NCBI GenBank assembly: GCA_016744655.1
Contig: JADGDY010000035.1
Location: 1-34,409 of the forward strand
Length of the DNA: 34,409 nucleotides
Direction of reading: 5' to 3'
DNA from: Bacteroidales bacterium
Lineage (GTDB): Bacteria; Bacteroidota; Bacteroidia; Bacteroidales; UBA12170
Below the pieces are notes generated by a model that saw nothing but the letters and a program-made list of their open reading frames with translations, ran no database searches and was not told where the DNA came from. Positions within the stretch are counted from its first letter, which is position 1. Every line of letters begins with the position of its first letter. Shown here piece after piece: positions 14,884 to 22,097 of the stretch. Position numbers and translations under genes: made by a program.

Positions 14884-14967
14884 TAATAAATAGGACTCTA
14901 AGCGGTCTGCAAGACCCAGCGTGGAGTACATGTTGAACTACATCCTGATTTAGTATGCACTTAGAAA
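14884..14967 (+). repeat. Direct repeat RL, copy 1 (copy 2 at 17334-17444)
   Basis: The first 55 bp (14884-14938) match 17334-17388 with a single mismatch. After a 26-27-bp insertion in copy 2 the similarity resumes (TACATCCTG ... TGCACTTAGAAA). The two copies bracket the mobile-element debris and hipBA. Words such as AGCGTGGAGTAC and GTTGAACTACATCC resemble structured group II intron sequence, so it may be a 5' intron remnant, but this is uncertain. Confidence 0.75.
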
Positions 14968-15141
14968 AAGGTTTGCGTAGTTTATTGGATGGTTTCTTTG
15001 CTAATCCTCTTGATTTCTTTCGGATTATTTTGTTTTAATTGAATCAATATTTGGCAAAAGTCATCTGTTTTTCTGTTTTTTGCTTAGGTATGGGCAGTCC
15101 TCACCCAGCCTCTCTATTTTGAGAGATTTTGAAGGGAATAC

Positions 15142-15357
15142 TTATTTAAAAAGAGATAGCAGAATGGAAGGTAAATGCCCAGCAGGTGACCTTATTTGCG
15201 GTAAATGTTTCACTACCATCATCCTGCCATCTTTGCATTTTGGACATTTCCCAGAATCAAAACCAGTGAGTCTTATTAGCCTTTCCGATTTGGTCTCTTT
15301 TTCTTGTTCAAGCTCCTCAATATTAGATTTTTGCTCTGCTTCAAATTGTAAACCCAT
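15142..15357 (-). pseudogene. Remnant of an IS91-type transposase C-terminus
   Basis: A 71-codon frame with a zinc-ribbon-like pair, GKCPKCKDGRM, followed by HLPQIRSP, close to the C-terminal end of Bacteroidota IS91-family (Y1/HUH) transposases as I remember them. The N-terminal catalytic part is absent, so it cannot be active. Farther along the same strand (about 14982-15065) a second coding-like scrap, ending LKQNNPKEIKRISKETIQ, is out of frame with it. It may belong to the same element or to an accompanying recombinase. The family call rests on pattern memory and needs a search. Confidence 0.45.
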
Positions 15358-15362
15358 ATTCC

Positions 15363-15600
15363 GTTTTACTATTGGATTATAGATTGTTCAAATGGCTCAA
15401 AAGCAAAGAACGTAAGGCGCACAAATTACTCCGCCAGCAACCATATCAAACCTTTGTAAAAGGCAAAGGCTTGTTAGACTTGGAAAAGTATGCACGCTTG
15501 AAAACCCTTGCGAATGCTCAATGAAGAACTCTATCGGGTATGAGGGAAAACTTCACGTACGGTTTGATGAAGGATGCACTGATAGTTTACTTATTATTAT
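15363..15600 (+). mobile_element. 3' remnant of a group II intron (RT tail and domain V)
   Basis: Codons 15363-15524 read as a basic C-terminal tail (LDYRLFKWLKSKERKAH ... ending KTLANAQ) like the end of an intron reverse transcriptase/maturase. Directly after it, 15533-15564 resembles intron domain V: GGGTA, then TGAGG, a GAAA tetraloop at 15546-15549, ACTTCA, CG and TACGG. The usual domain V entry AGCCGTA is altered here to ATCGGGTA. The RT catalytic domain and the rest of the ribozyme are missing, so this is a fossil. The sequence to about 15600 may be domain VI. Confidence 0.6.
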
Positions 15601-15712
15601 TGGAATTAACATAAACGAGTAAGCTATCAGGCTCTACTCTACCCTGCAAGCTTTTGTCCTATTAACGGCTACTGAAATTGAAAAACTCGATCATTAATGT
15701 TCGTATATAGAC

Positions 15713-15731
15713 ACAAATATGTTATATTTGT
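15713..15731. promoter_or_regulatory. Operator/promoter of hipBA
   Basis: ACAAATAT (15713-15720) and ATATTTGT (15724-15731) are exact inverted repeats around GTT. The right arm contains most of the -7 box TATATTTG (15723-15730), so a dimer bound here would block transcription. This is the usual layout for autorepression by a HipB-type antitoxin, alone or with HipA. Confidence 0.65.
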
Positions 15732-15748
15732 TTTCAAATAGAGAAGGT

Positions 15749-16060
15749 ATGAGATCAAGAAAAGGAACATTACTACCTCGAGAAGTAAGAATTCTTGAGT
15801 CACTAGGTGAAAACATCAAGTTAGCCAGATTAAGAAGGAAACTAACTGCTGAACAAGTTTCTCAAAGAGCTAATATTGGCCGATCGACTTTGTGGCATAT
15901 TGAAAAAGGAAGTGATCACATTAGCATTGGAATGTATCTACAGGTTTTGTCTGTTTTAGGTTTAGCAAGTGATCTGAAAAATATTGCAAAAGATGATTTA
16001 CTCGGAAGAAAACTTCAAGATGCAGATTTAATAAGCCCCAAACGAGGTTCTAATAAATAA
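15749..16060 (+). CDS. hipB: HipB-like XRE-family antitoxin / repressor
   Basis: 103 aa from the ATG at 15749. A helix-turn-helix of the Cro/C1 type covers about 15-75: LGENIKLARLRRKLTAEQVS, then RANIGRSTLWHIEKG. It precedes hipA by 6 bp, the standard antitoxin-toxin order. Members bind operator DNA as dimers and hold HipA inactive in a complex. An upstream in-frame ATG at 15719 lies just before and overlaps the promoter element, so the longer 113-aa form is unlikely. The palindrome at 15713-15731 is the probable binding site. The C-terminal tail is short and ends in a basic stretch (SPKRGSNK). Confidence 0.88.
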   Translation: MRSRKGTLLPREVRILESLGENIKLARLRRKLTAEQVSQRANIGRSTLWHIEKGSDHISIGMYLQVLSVLGLASDLKNIAKDDLLGRKLQDADLISPKRGSNK

Positions 16061-16066
16061 ATAGTG

Positions 16067-17323
16067 ATGAGGGAGATATTTGTATATGCGGATTACTTAG
16101 GTTTAATAGAGCCATTGTTAATGGGAACATTAAGATCTGAGATGTCACGAGGAGAAGAAGTGTTTTCGTTTGAATATAAAAAAGAATGGTTAAAAAGTGG
16201 ATATGCACAAAACCTTGATCCTGATCTCAAATTGTTCACAGGGCCTCAATATATTAATGATGATAAACCTAACTTTGGTCTATTTCTAGATTCATCCCCA
16301 GATAGATGGGGCAGGATGTTAATGGAACGGAGAGAAGCCATAAGATCTCGAAAAACAAAACAAACTAAAAAAAGACTTGTTGAATCAGACTTTTTATTAG
16401 GAATAGCTGATGAAACAAGAATGGGTGCTTTAAGATTTAAATTAAACGAAGATGCAGATTTTTTATCCAATGACGAAGAAACAAAAGCACCTCCATTTAC
16501 CAGTATTCGAGAGCTGGAACAAGCCAGTTTAAAGTTAGAAGATGATGATTTTTTTGCTGATAAAGATGCAGAGAAATGGTTGTCTATGTTAATAACACCT
16601 GGGTCTTCTTTAGGTGGAGCTCGTCCTAAAGCTAGTGTAATTGATGCTAATGGTGATTTGTGGATTGCTAAATTTCCGAGTAAAAATGATGAAATTAATT
16701 CAGGGGCTTGGGAATATCTTGTAAACTTAATGGCTATAGATGTTGGAATTGATATTGCTACAGCGGATGCTAAAATATATTCACAAAAACAACATACTTT
16801 TTTAACAAAGAGATTTGATAGAACTGAAAATAATGAAAGGATTCACTTTGCTTCGGCTATGTGTTTACTTGGATATAAGGATGGATATAATCATAAAGAT
16901 GGAGGTAGTTATCTCGAAATTGTTGAATTGATAGAGCAGTATGGTAGTAACCCGAATGAGGATATTCGAGAGTTGTGGCGAAGAATCGTATTTTCTATAG
17001 CGATTTCAAATACAGATGACCACCTTAGAAATCATGGTTTCTTATTGATGAGTAATGGATGGAAATTATCTCCCGCATATGATTTAAATCCTGTCGAAAA
17101 AGGCGTTGGACTTAGTTTAAATATATCCGAAGATGATAATAGTCTTGATTTCGATTTATGTATGGATGTTATAGACTACTATAGATGGGAAAAAGAAGAA
17201 GCACTCAATTTCATCAAGCATACAAAAAATGTTGTAAGTCAATGGAGGACAAAAGCTATACAGTTGAATATATCCAATTCAGAGCAAATAATTATGGAAT
17301 CAGCTTTTGATGTAAATAGATAA
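16067..17323 (+). CDS. hipA: HipA-family serine/threonine kinase toxin
   Basis: 418 aa. HipA toxins phosphorylate glutamyl-tRNA synthetase or related targets and cause dormancy or persistence. The Gly-rich loop SSLGGARPK (180-188) carries the position of the autophosphorylated serine (S181 by alignment with E. coli SVAGAQEK). K202 in AKFPS is the likely ATP lysine, D317 in NTDDHLRNHGF the catalytic base and D339 in SPAYDLNP the metal ligand. The N-terminal domain (about 1-100) has the usual subdomain-1 start and the short DSSPDRWG motif. The ATG at 16067 is used instead of the GTG one codon earlier. All key residues are present, so it looks active. It is co-transcribed with hipB and followed within about 10 bp by repeat RL copy 2. 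Confidence 0.93.
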   Translation: MREIFVYADYLGLIEPLLMGTLRSEMSRGEEVFSFEYKKEWLKSGYAQNLDPDLKLFTGPQYINDDKPNFGLFLDSSPDRWGRMLMERREAIRSRKTKQTKKRLVESDFLLGIADETRMGALRFKLNEDADFLSNDEETKAPPFTSIRELEQASLKLEDDDFFADKDAEKWLSMLITPGSSLGGARPKASVIDANGDLWIAKFPSKNDEINSGAWEYLVNLMAIDVGIDIATADAKIYSQKQHTFLTKRFDRTENNERIHFASAMCLLGYKDGYNHKDGGSYLEIVELIEQYGSNPNEDIRELWRRIVFSIAISNTDDHLRNHGFLLMSNGWKLSPAYDLNPVEKGVGLSLNISEDDNSLDFDLCMDVIDYYRWEKEEALNFIKHTKNVVSQWRTKAIQLNISNSEQIIMESAFDVNR

Positions 17324-17333
17324 AGCCTGCAGG

Positions 17334-17444
17334 TAATAAATAGGACTCTAAGCGGTCAGCAAGACCCAGCGTGGAGTACATGTTGAACCTGTCTCCCAAA
17401 GCAAGCCAGGCAGGCTACATCCTGCTATAGAATGCACTTAGAAA
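17334..17444 (+). repeat. Direct repeat RL, copy 2
   Basis: Starts 10 bp after the hipA stop. It shares 54 of 55 bp with 14884-14938, then carries an extra 26-27 bp with CCTG...CAGG ends before the match resumes. Confidence 0.75.
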
Positions 17445-17510
17445 GCGCTTAGGCATAATATGTAAACAAAAGCGACTTAGGAACTCTAGCCCTTGAAGTG
17501 AAACAATCTT

Positions 17511-17699
17511 TTGCTTGGCTCCATCGATATTTCATTGTATTTCAAAGACCTTTTCGATAATAAATTCACCTATGAATCCTCAGAACTCACCGGTACTTTT
17601 GAACCTGTAAACGACGAAATCTCTGGGCAAGCCACTGCTTTTGGAGTATTACCCGGACAAGGTAGGGTTATTGGCTTTAAACTAGGGTTGAGAATCTAA
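17511..17699 (+). pseudogene. 3' fragment of a TonB-dependent receptor gene
   Basis: About 62 codons ending in a stop. The text LYFKDLFDNKFTYE and the final LPGQGRVIGFKLGLRI resemble the last beta-strands of a Bacteroidota TonB-dependent outer-membrane receptor. The upstream barrel, plug and signal peptide are absent, and no good start exists (the frame opens with a TTG by chance). It must be debris from a deletion or insertion event. The 84-bp repeat copy at 17816 lies 117 bp beyond its stop. Confidence 0.6.
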
Positions 17700-17815
17700 T
17701 AAAAGATGACATTAGCTTTCAAATTATGACTGTATTCATCTGGAAAAACCTCCTCCGTTTTTTTGCTTATCCCCTATTCATTAAGTTTTTACTGCTATTT
17801 TATAAACAGCTGCTA

Positions 17816-17899
17816 ATTTATATCCTGTTTAATTTACATACCTTAATACTATATATCTCCTATCCTTTTAATTATTTTTATACATTAGCCTGATAAACA
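17816..17899 (+). repeat. 84-bp direct repeat, copy 1 (copy 2 at 19238-19321)
   Basis: Matches 19238-19321 at 80 of 84 positions without gaps. It is very AT-rich and ends TTAGCCTGATAAACA. The two copies bracket dinD and its promoter in direct orientation. Confidence 0.85.
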
Positions 17900-18080
17900 C
17901 AGGTAGGATAATTATATCTAATTTAAACCCATAATTTCGTTTAATTATGAATTTTAGTCGTTATAGAGACTCGAAAACATTTCATCTGGAAGTTTGTATG
18001 AGTAAGATTTGGTTTATTCCTTTGTTGGTTGGTATTTACCTATGAATTATGGAAAACATTAATCTATTTCAAAAATAAAT

Positions 18081-18088
18081 TAACTTTG
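18081..18088 (+). promoter_or_regulatory. -7 box TAACTTTG for dinD
   Basis: Fits TAnnTTTG, 55 bp before the ATG at 18144. No clear -33 TTTG or SOS-box-like dyad was recognised. Confidence 0.45.
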
Positions 18089-18143
18089 GATTCGCAACCC
18101 ATTAGTTCAAAGATCCAATAATACAAATCAATTGCTTAGAAAT

Positions 18144-18980
18144 ATGAAAACATCGATAATATATAATCTCACTGAAAATTTTGAATCATATGCTCACAAG
18201 ACTTCTGATGGTGTGGAATTTTGGATGGCAAGAGATTTACAGCATTTGTTAGCTTATACAAAGTGGGATAATTTCCAAAGTGTTATCTCAAAAGCAAAAA
18301 CAGCTTGCGAACTTTCAGGAGAAGAGATACTTGATCATTTTGCTGACGTCGGGAAAACGATAAAAATGCCCAAGGGCGCAGAAAAAGAAATTCAAGACAT
18401 AATGTTAACACGTTATGCCTGTTATTTAGCTGCTCAGAACGCGGATCCAAGAAAGGAGGAGATCGCTTTTGCTCAACGATATTTTGCTATACAAACGAGA
18501 AAAGCAGAACTCATAGAGAAAAAGATTCTTGATCACGAAAGAGTTCAGGCAAGAGAGAAATTAAAGTCTACGGAAAAGGAATTATCACATGTTATATTTG
18601 AACAAACGGGAGGAAATCAAAACTTTGCACTGATACGCAGTAAGGGAGATACAGCCTTGTTTAAAAAGACAACCCAGCAAATGAAAGATAAATGGGGTAT
18701 TAAGAATAAGCCATTGGCAGATTTTATGCCAACAATCCTCTTAAAAGCAAAAGACTTTGCTACTGAAATAACTATTTTCAATGCTAAAGAAAATAATATG
18801 AAAACAGAAAATCAAATTTCTATAGAGCATATCACAAATAATAAATCTGTACGAAACACATTAATTTCGCGCGGTATTAAGCCTGAAAATTTAGCACCAG
18901 AAGAAGACATTAGTAAAATTGACAGGCGATTAAAAAGTGATGAAAAGAAAAGCCTGAAAAATCCCAAAAAACTAAAATAA
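18144..18980 (+). CDS. dinD: DNA damage-inducible protein D (DinD)
   Basis: 278 aa from the ATG at 18144; a TTG four codons earlier has no support. Full length for the family. The N-terminal KilA-N/BRO-like part has EFWMARDLQHLLAYTKWDNF and DHFADVGK. The central region has the highly conserved IMLTRYACYLAAQNADPRKEE, AFAQRYFAIQTRK and LIRSKGD. The C-terminal half carries KAKDFATEITIFN and ends in LKSDEKKSLKNPKK. In E. coli DinD is SOS-induced and disrupts RecA filaments; elsewhere it is often found on mobile islands. Here the gene stands alone between two 84-bp direct repeats, so it was probably acquired as a unit. No LexA site is recognised. Confidence 0.93.
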   Translation: MKTSIIYNLTENFESYAHKTSDGVEFWMARDLQHLLAYTKWDNFQSVISKAKTACELSGEEILDHFADVGKTIKMPKGAEKEIQDIMLTRYACYLAAQNADPRKEEIAFAQRYFAIQTRKAELIEKKILDHERVQAREKLKSTEKELSHVIFEQTGGNQNFALIRSKGDTALFKKTTQQMKDKWGIKNKPLADFMPTILLKAKDFATEITIFNAKENNMKTENQISIEHITNNKSVRNTLISRGIKPENLAPEEDISKIDRRLKSDEKKSLKNPKKLK

Positions 18981-19021
18981 AGTCATGTAGTTGATGAAAT
19001 TATTACCCATTAACAACAGAC

Positions 19022-19215
19022 TCAGTACACTTTTCCCACCAATCTACCCATGGAAACTGGCCCCGTAATATTAGCTTTCTCCCAATGAAAACTATATTCT
19101 AGTGGCACATCAATACAGTGATAATATCACCTGTTTTAAGCGGGATTCCCACACTGGCCTTCTTAGTTTTATGAGTGAAATTGCCGCGCCTAGTCCTGTT
19201 TGTATTCTTTTTTAA
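19022..19215 (+). pseudogene. 3' fragment of a lactonase-family (beta-propeller) gene
   Basis: In one frame STHGNWPRNISF is followed, after an apparent one-base deletion near 19078, by SPNENYILVAHQYSDNIT, then CFKRDSHTGLL and a stop after SPVCILF. Order and spacing match the end of the 7-bladed lactonase family (PF10282; typical text GNWPRNF, PxGKYLLVANQxSDNI, FxRDxxTGxL, PxPVC). The rest of the gene is missing. It is debris between dinD and the second 84-bp repeat. Confidence 0.7.
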
Positions 19216-19237
19216 GCTGATTTATTAATATATATTT

Positions 19238-19321
19238 ATTTATATCCTGTTTAATTTACAAACCTAAATACTATATATCTACTATCCTTTTAATTATTTT
19301 CATACATTAGCCTGATAAACA
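19238..19321 (+). repeat. 84-bp direct repeat, copy 2
   Basis: About 95 percent identical to 17816-17899, starting 22 bp after the lactonase fragment stop. Confidence 0.85.
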
Positions 19322-19364
19322 TGGAATAGGCTTAATGATTTAGAGTTTTAGGCCTAAAAACAAA

Positions 19365-19423
19365 ATATTTTATGTTATAGTTTGTTCCCACCTGTTGAAA
19401 AATAAAGTTTCAACATAAAATAT
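19365..19423. promoter_or_regulatory. Two overlapping dyads upstream of the DUF4041 gene
   Basis: Outer arms ATATTTTATGTT (19365-19376) and AACATAAAATAT (19412-19423) are exact complements. Inside, GTTGAAA (19394-19400) pairs with TTTCAAC (19408-19414), sharing three bases with the outer right arm. The two pairings exclude each other, which could form a switch in RNA or a pair of operator half-sites. The gene starts 29 bp downstream. Confidence 0.5.
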
Positions 19424-19452
19424 AGGGATTACTCATCAATAAAAACTGAGAT

Positions 19453-20985
19453 ATGGAAGTATTAATAATTATTATTATCAGTACTTTTCTAATAGTTACT
19501 TTGATTCAAAAATCGAAGCTTAAAAAAGACTTCAAGACAAAAAACAAAGAGTTAAAATCACTCATCAAAGAAAGCAAAAAGTACAAGGAAGATACAGAGT
19601 ATTTAAGAAAATATGAGGCAATTAGGGATATTGAAGATGAGCTTAGAAGAATCTCAATACAAATACAAGAGAAGAAAGAAATTGTAAATAAGGAAATTGA
19701 GAAATTACAAAACAGAGCAGAAGAGGAAGTTAATTCTCTAAAAAAAGACGCTAGGTTTGCAGCAAAAGAGATTAGAGAAAAAGCAGAATTTGTGTTAGAA
19801 AAAGCTCATAACTTAGCAAAGAAAATTGAGGATGATGCATATAAAAAGGCTGAGGAAACTGCTGGTGAAGCTTGGATAGCAAAACAAAATGCTGAGCAGT
19901 ATTCACAAACAGTAAAAGCAATGAAAAATATAATTAAAGGCTATGGAGATGAGTACTTAATTCCTAATAGAAGCTTACTCGATGATTTGGCTGAAGAGTA
20001 TAACCATAAAGAAGCAGGACAGGAATTAGTTCAATTAAGAGCATTGATAAAATCAATGATAAAGAATAGAGAAGTTGGAGATTGTGATTATGTAGAAACT
20101 CACAGAAAAGAAACTGCAATCGAATTTGTTGTGGATGCATTCAATGGAAAAGTCGATACAATAATGTCAAAAGTAAAACACGACAATTTCGGTAAGTTAG
20201 AACAAGAGTTGAATGATGCATACAGAATAGTTAATCATAATGGCAAACCATTTAGAAGAGCCAGAGTTAATGAAAGATATTTTAATGTTGTAATGCAACA
20301 ATTAAAGCTTGCTGTTACTGTTCATGAGCTTAAGAAACAAGATCAAGAAGAACAAAAAGCTATTCGAGAGGCAATGCGTGAAGAAGAAAAGGTTAGAAGG
20401 GAAGTTGAAAGAGCCCTTAAAGCATCGGAAAAAGAGGAAAAACTATTGGCAAAGGCTATGAAGGAAGCAGAAGCGAAATTATCTCAAGCAGCTTCTGAAG
20501 AAAGAGCCAAGTTCGAGGAAGAATTAGCACAGATAAAACTAAAATTATTAGATGCAGAAGAAAGAGGTCAAAGAGCTTTGTCTATGGCTCAACAAACTAA
20601 GCGAGGCCACGTCTATATTATTTCAAATATAGGTTCATTTGGAGAAGAGATTGTGAAAATTGGTCTTACAAGAAGGTTAGAGCCAATGGATAGGGTTAAA
20701 GAACTCGGAGATGCTTCAGTTCCATTCTCATTTGATGTTCATGCAATGATACATTCAGAAGATGCCCCTAAATTAGAAAAAGAACTACATAACGTATTTG
20801 AGAACGATAGAGTTAATAAAGTAAATTATAGAAAAGAGTTTTTCACAGTTCCTATAACAACAATTAAAGAGCAAATTGATAATCTTAAGTTAGAAACACA
20901 TTGGACAATGAAAGCAGAAGCGAAAGAGTATCGTGAAAGTATTGAACTCAAACACAGAAAACAAGAGGAAGTAGGAGTTAACTAG
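19453..20985 (+). CDS. Coiled-coil DUF4041 / T5orf172 (GIY-YIG-type) protein
   Basis: 510 aa. The N-terminus has one hydrophobic segment (3-18). A long charged coiled coil follows (about 20-160). A DUF4041-like region lies at about 190-295 (FVVDAFNGKVDTIMSKVKHD, then YFNVVMQQLKLAVTVHELKK). A second coiled coil runs over about 295-380. The C-terminal T5orf172 domain, a GIY-YIG nuclease relative, has VYIIS at 387-391 and KIGLTRR at 402-408, with glutamates at about 441-444 as candidate metal ligands. This combination is common in phages and mobile islands; its role is unproven, with nuclease activity inferred. The membrane segment is unusual for a DNA nuclease. The gene has its own upstream dyads and lies 106 bp before the UDG-like gene. 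Confidence 0.82.
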   Translation: MEVLIIIIISTFLIVTLIQKSKLKKDFKTKNKELKSLIKESKKYKEDTEYLRKYEAIRDIEDELRRISIQIQEKKEIVNKEIEKLQNRAEEEVNSLKKDARFAAKEIREKAEFVLEKAHNLAKKIEDDAYKKAEETAGEAWIAKQNAEQYSQTVKAMKNIIKGYGDEYLIPNRSLLDDLAEEYNHKEAGQELVQLRALIKSMIKNREVGDCDYVETHRKETAIEFVVDAFNGKVDTIMSKVKHDNFGKLEQELNDAYRIVNHNGKPFRRARVNERYFNVVMQQLKLAVTVHELKKQDQEEQKAIREAMREEEKVRREVERALKASEKEEKLLAKAMKEAEAKLSQAASEERAKFEEELAQIKLKLLDAEERGQRALSMAQQTKRGHVYIISNIGSFGEEIVKIGLTRRLEPMDRVKELGDASVPFSFDVHAMIHSEDAPKLEKELHNVFENDRVNKVNYRKEFFTVPITTIKEQIDNLKLETHWTMKAEAKEYRESIELKHRKQEEVGVN

Positions 20986-21091
20986 CAAATCTCAGCAATG
21001 TTGGATTATAAATTATACTTGTTTATTGTTAGTTCAATAGAGAAATTAATCTGATTTACGCTCATCAACAAAACATAAAAACAACATTAAA

Positions 21092-21835
21092 ATGACAATG
21101 CTGCAAGAAAAATTAAATATACTATACACTGACTATTTGAAAGTAATATTTGCAGATACTGATATACATAAACAGATTCTTGATTTTAAATTATCTTCTC
21201 CAATATTTTTAAATTGTGCTGCTGATTTTGGAGAATATTTAGACTCAGAAATTAAAATATTATATATTGGCCAAGAGACAAATTATTGGTTTAACCAACA
21301 GGAAAGAAAAAACGCAAAACTATATAATTCAATTGATGATATTGATAAGTATTTAAATGCATTATTGGAGTTATATAAAGACTTTAATATTGGACAAAAT
21401 TATAAAACTGATATTTTTTTGTTTATGAATATTCTTGTCAATAAGTTCAGATCCCGAAATAAAAAAACAGGATTATTATGGACTAATCTTCTACGACATG
21501 ATGCTTTCGGAAACGGAAAGGTTTTAGAAGATGTGGAACAAAAAATCACTTATAATAAAAATCACATATTAAGGAAAGAACTTGAAATATTAAAACCAGA
21601 TGCAATTATTTTTGTAACTGGGCCCAACTATGACTATATAATTGAAAATAGTTTTAAAGGACTCGAAAAGTTAAAAGTTTACAATAAATCAGAGAGGGAA
21701 ATTTGTATATTGAAACATGCTGATCTTCCAGTTAAATCTATTAGAGTTTATCACCCCAACGCGCATAAATTTCAAGGTGCTGATTATCGTTGGAGTTTAG
21801 CCAACAAAATCGACGAATTAATCGATGTAATATAA
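21092..21835 (+). CDS. Hypothetical protein, possible uracil-DNA-glycosylase-like fold
   Basis: 247 aa; not a family I can name with certainty. The pattern KILYIGQETNYW (56-66) resembles motif A of the UDG superfamily, where a small loop after a hydrophobic strand binds the base. LKPDAIIFVTGPNY (167-180) looks like the central Rossmann-like strand, and RVYHPNAH (218-225) resembles the HPS/HPN motif B. Together they suggest a divergent UDG-like fold, but the key catalytic residue is not clear. It follows the DUF4041 gene in the same direction at 106 bp, so the two may form a module. There is no signal peptide. It is AT-rich like the other island genes. Confidence 0.55.
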   Translation: MTMLQEKLNILYTDYLKVIFADTDIHKQILDFKLSSPIFLNCAADFGEYLDSEIKILYIGQETNYWFNQQERKNAKLYNSIDDIDKYLNALLELYKDFNIGQNYKTDIFLFMNILVNKFRSRNKKTGLLWTNLLRHDAFGNGKVLEDVEQKITYNKNHILRKELEILKPDAIIFVTGPNYDYIIENSFKGLEKLKVYNKSEREICILKHADLPVKSIRVYHPNAHKFQGADYRWSLANKIDELIDVI

Positions 21836-22097
21836 TTTAGAAAAATTACAAATACCCAAAAATAGAAGAAGCAAAAAACTATTCTCTCAAAAAGCAATCA
21901 CTATTACCATATATTTGAGAACCGGTATTGGCTGACTACATAGTTTTTTTACCAAGCAACCTATAACCAAAAGAACAACAAGGCAAAATAAAGCTCCCAG
22001 TTTCACTAAACCCAGAAATTAAAATTTTATTAGCTTTTTAATCCCACTACGATTAGCAACATTTTATTATCATTGCAAGGTCCTGAAAATCCATAGC

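Larger units (their letters stand above)
17700..18143. other. Spacer with 84-bp repeat and dinD promoter
   Basis: No gene. It contains repeat 17816-17899 and the TAACTTTG box at 18081-18088. A 15-codon frame at about 17999 starts MSKIWFIPLL and stops at once; it may be another scrap of a lost gene. Confidence 0.5.

Noticed and set aside
12574..21840. Integron gene-cassette array
   Set aside because: Same-strand single genes with repeats suggested it, but I found no consistent attC structure (paired RYYYAAC and GTTRRRY ends) at the spacers, the repeats differ from spacer to spacer, and no integron integrase is present.
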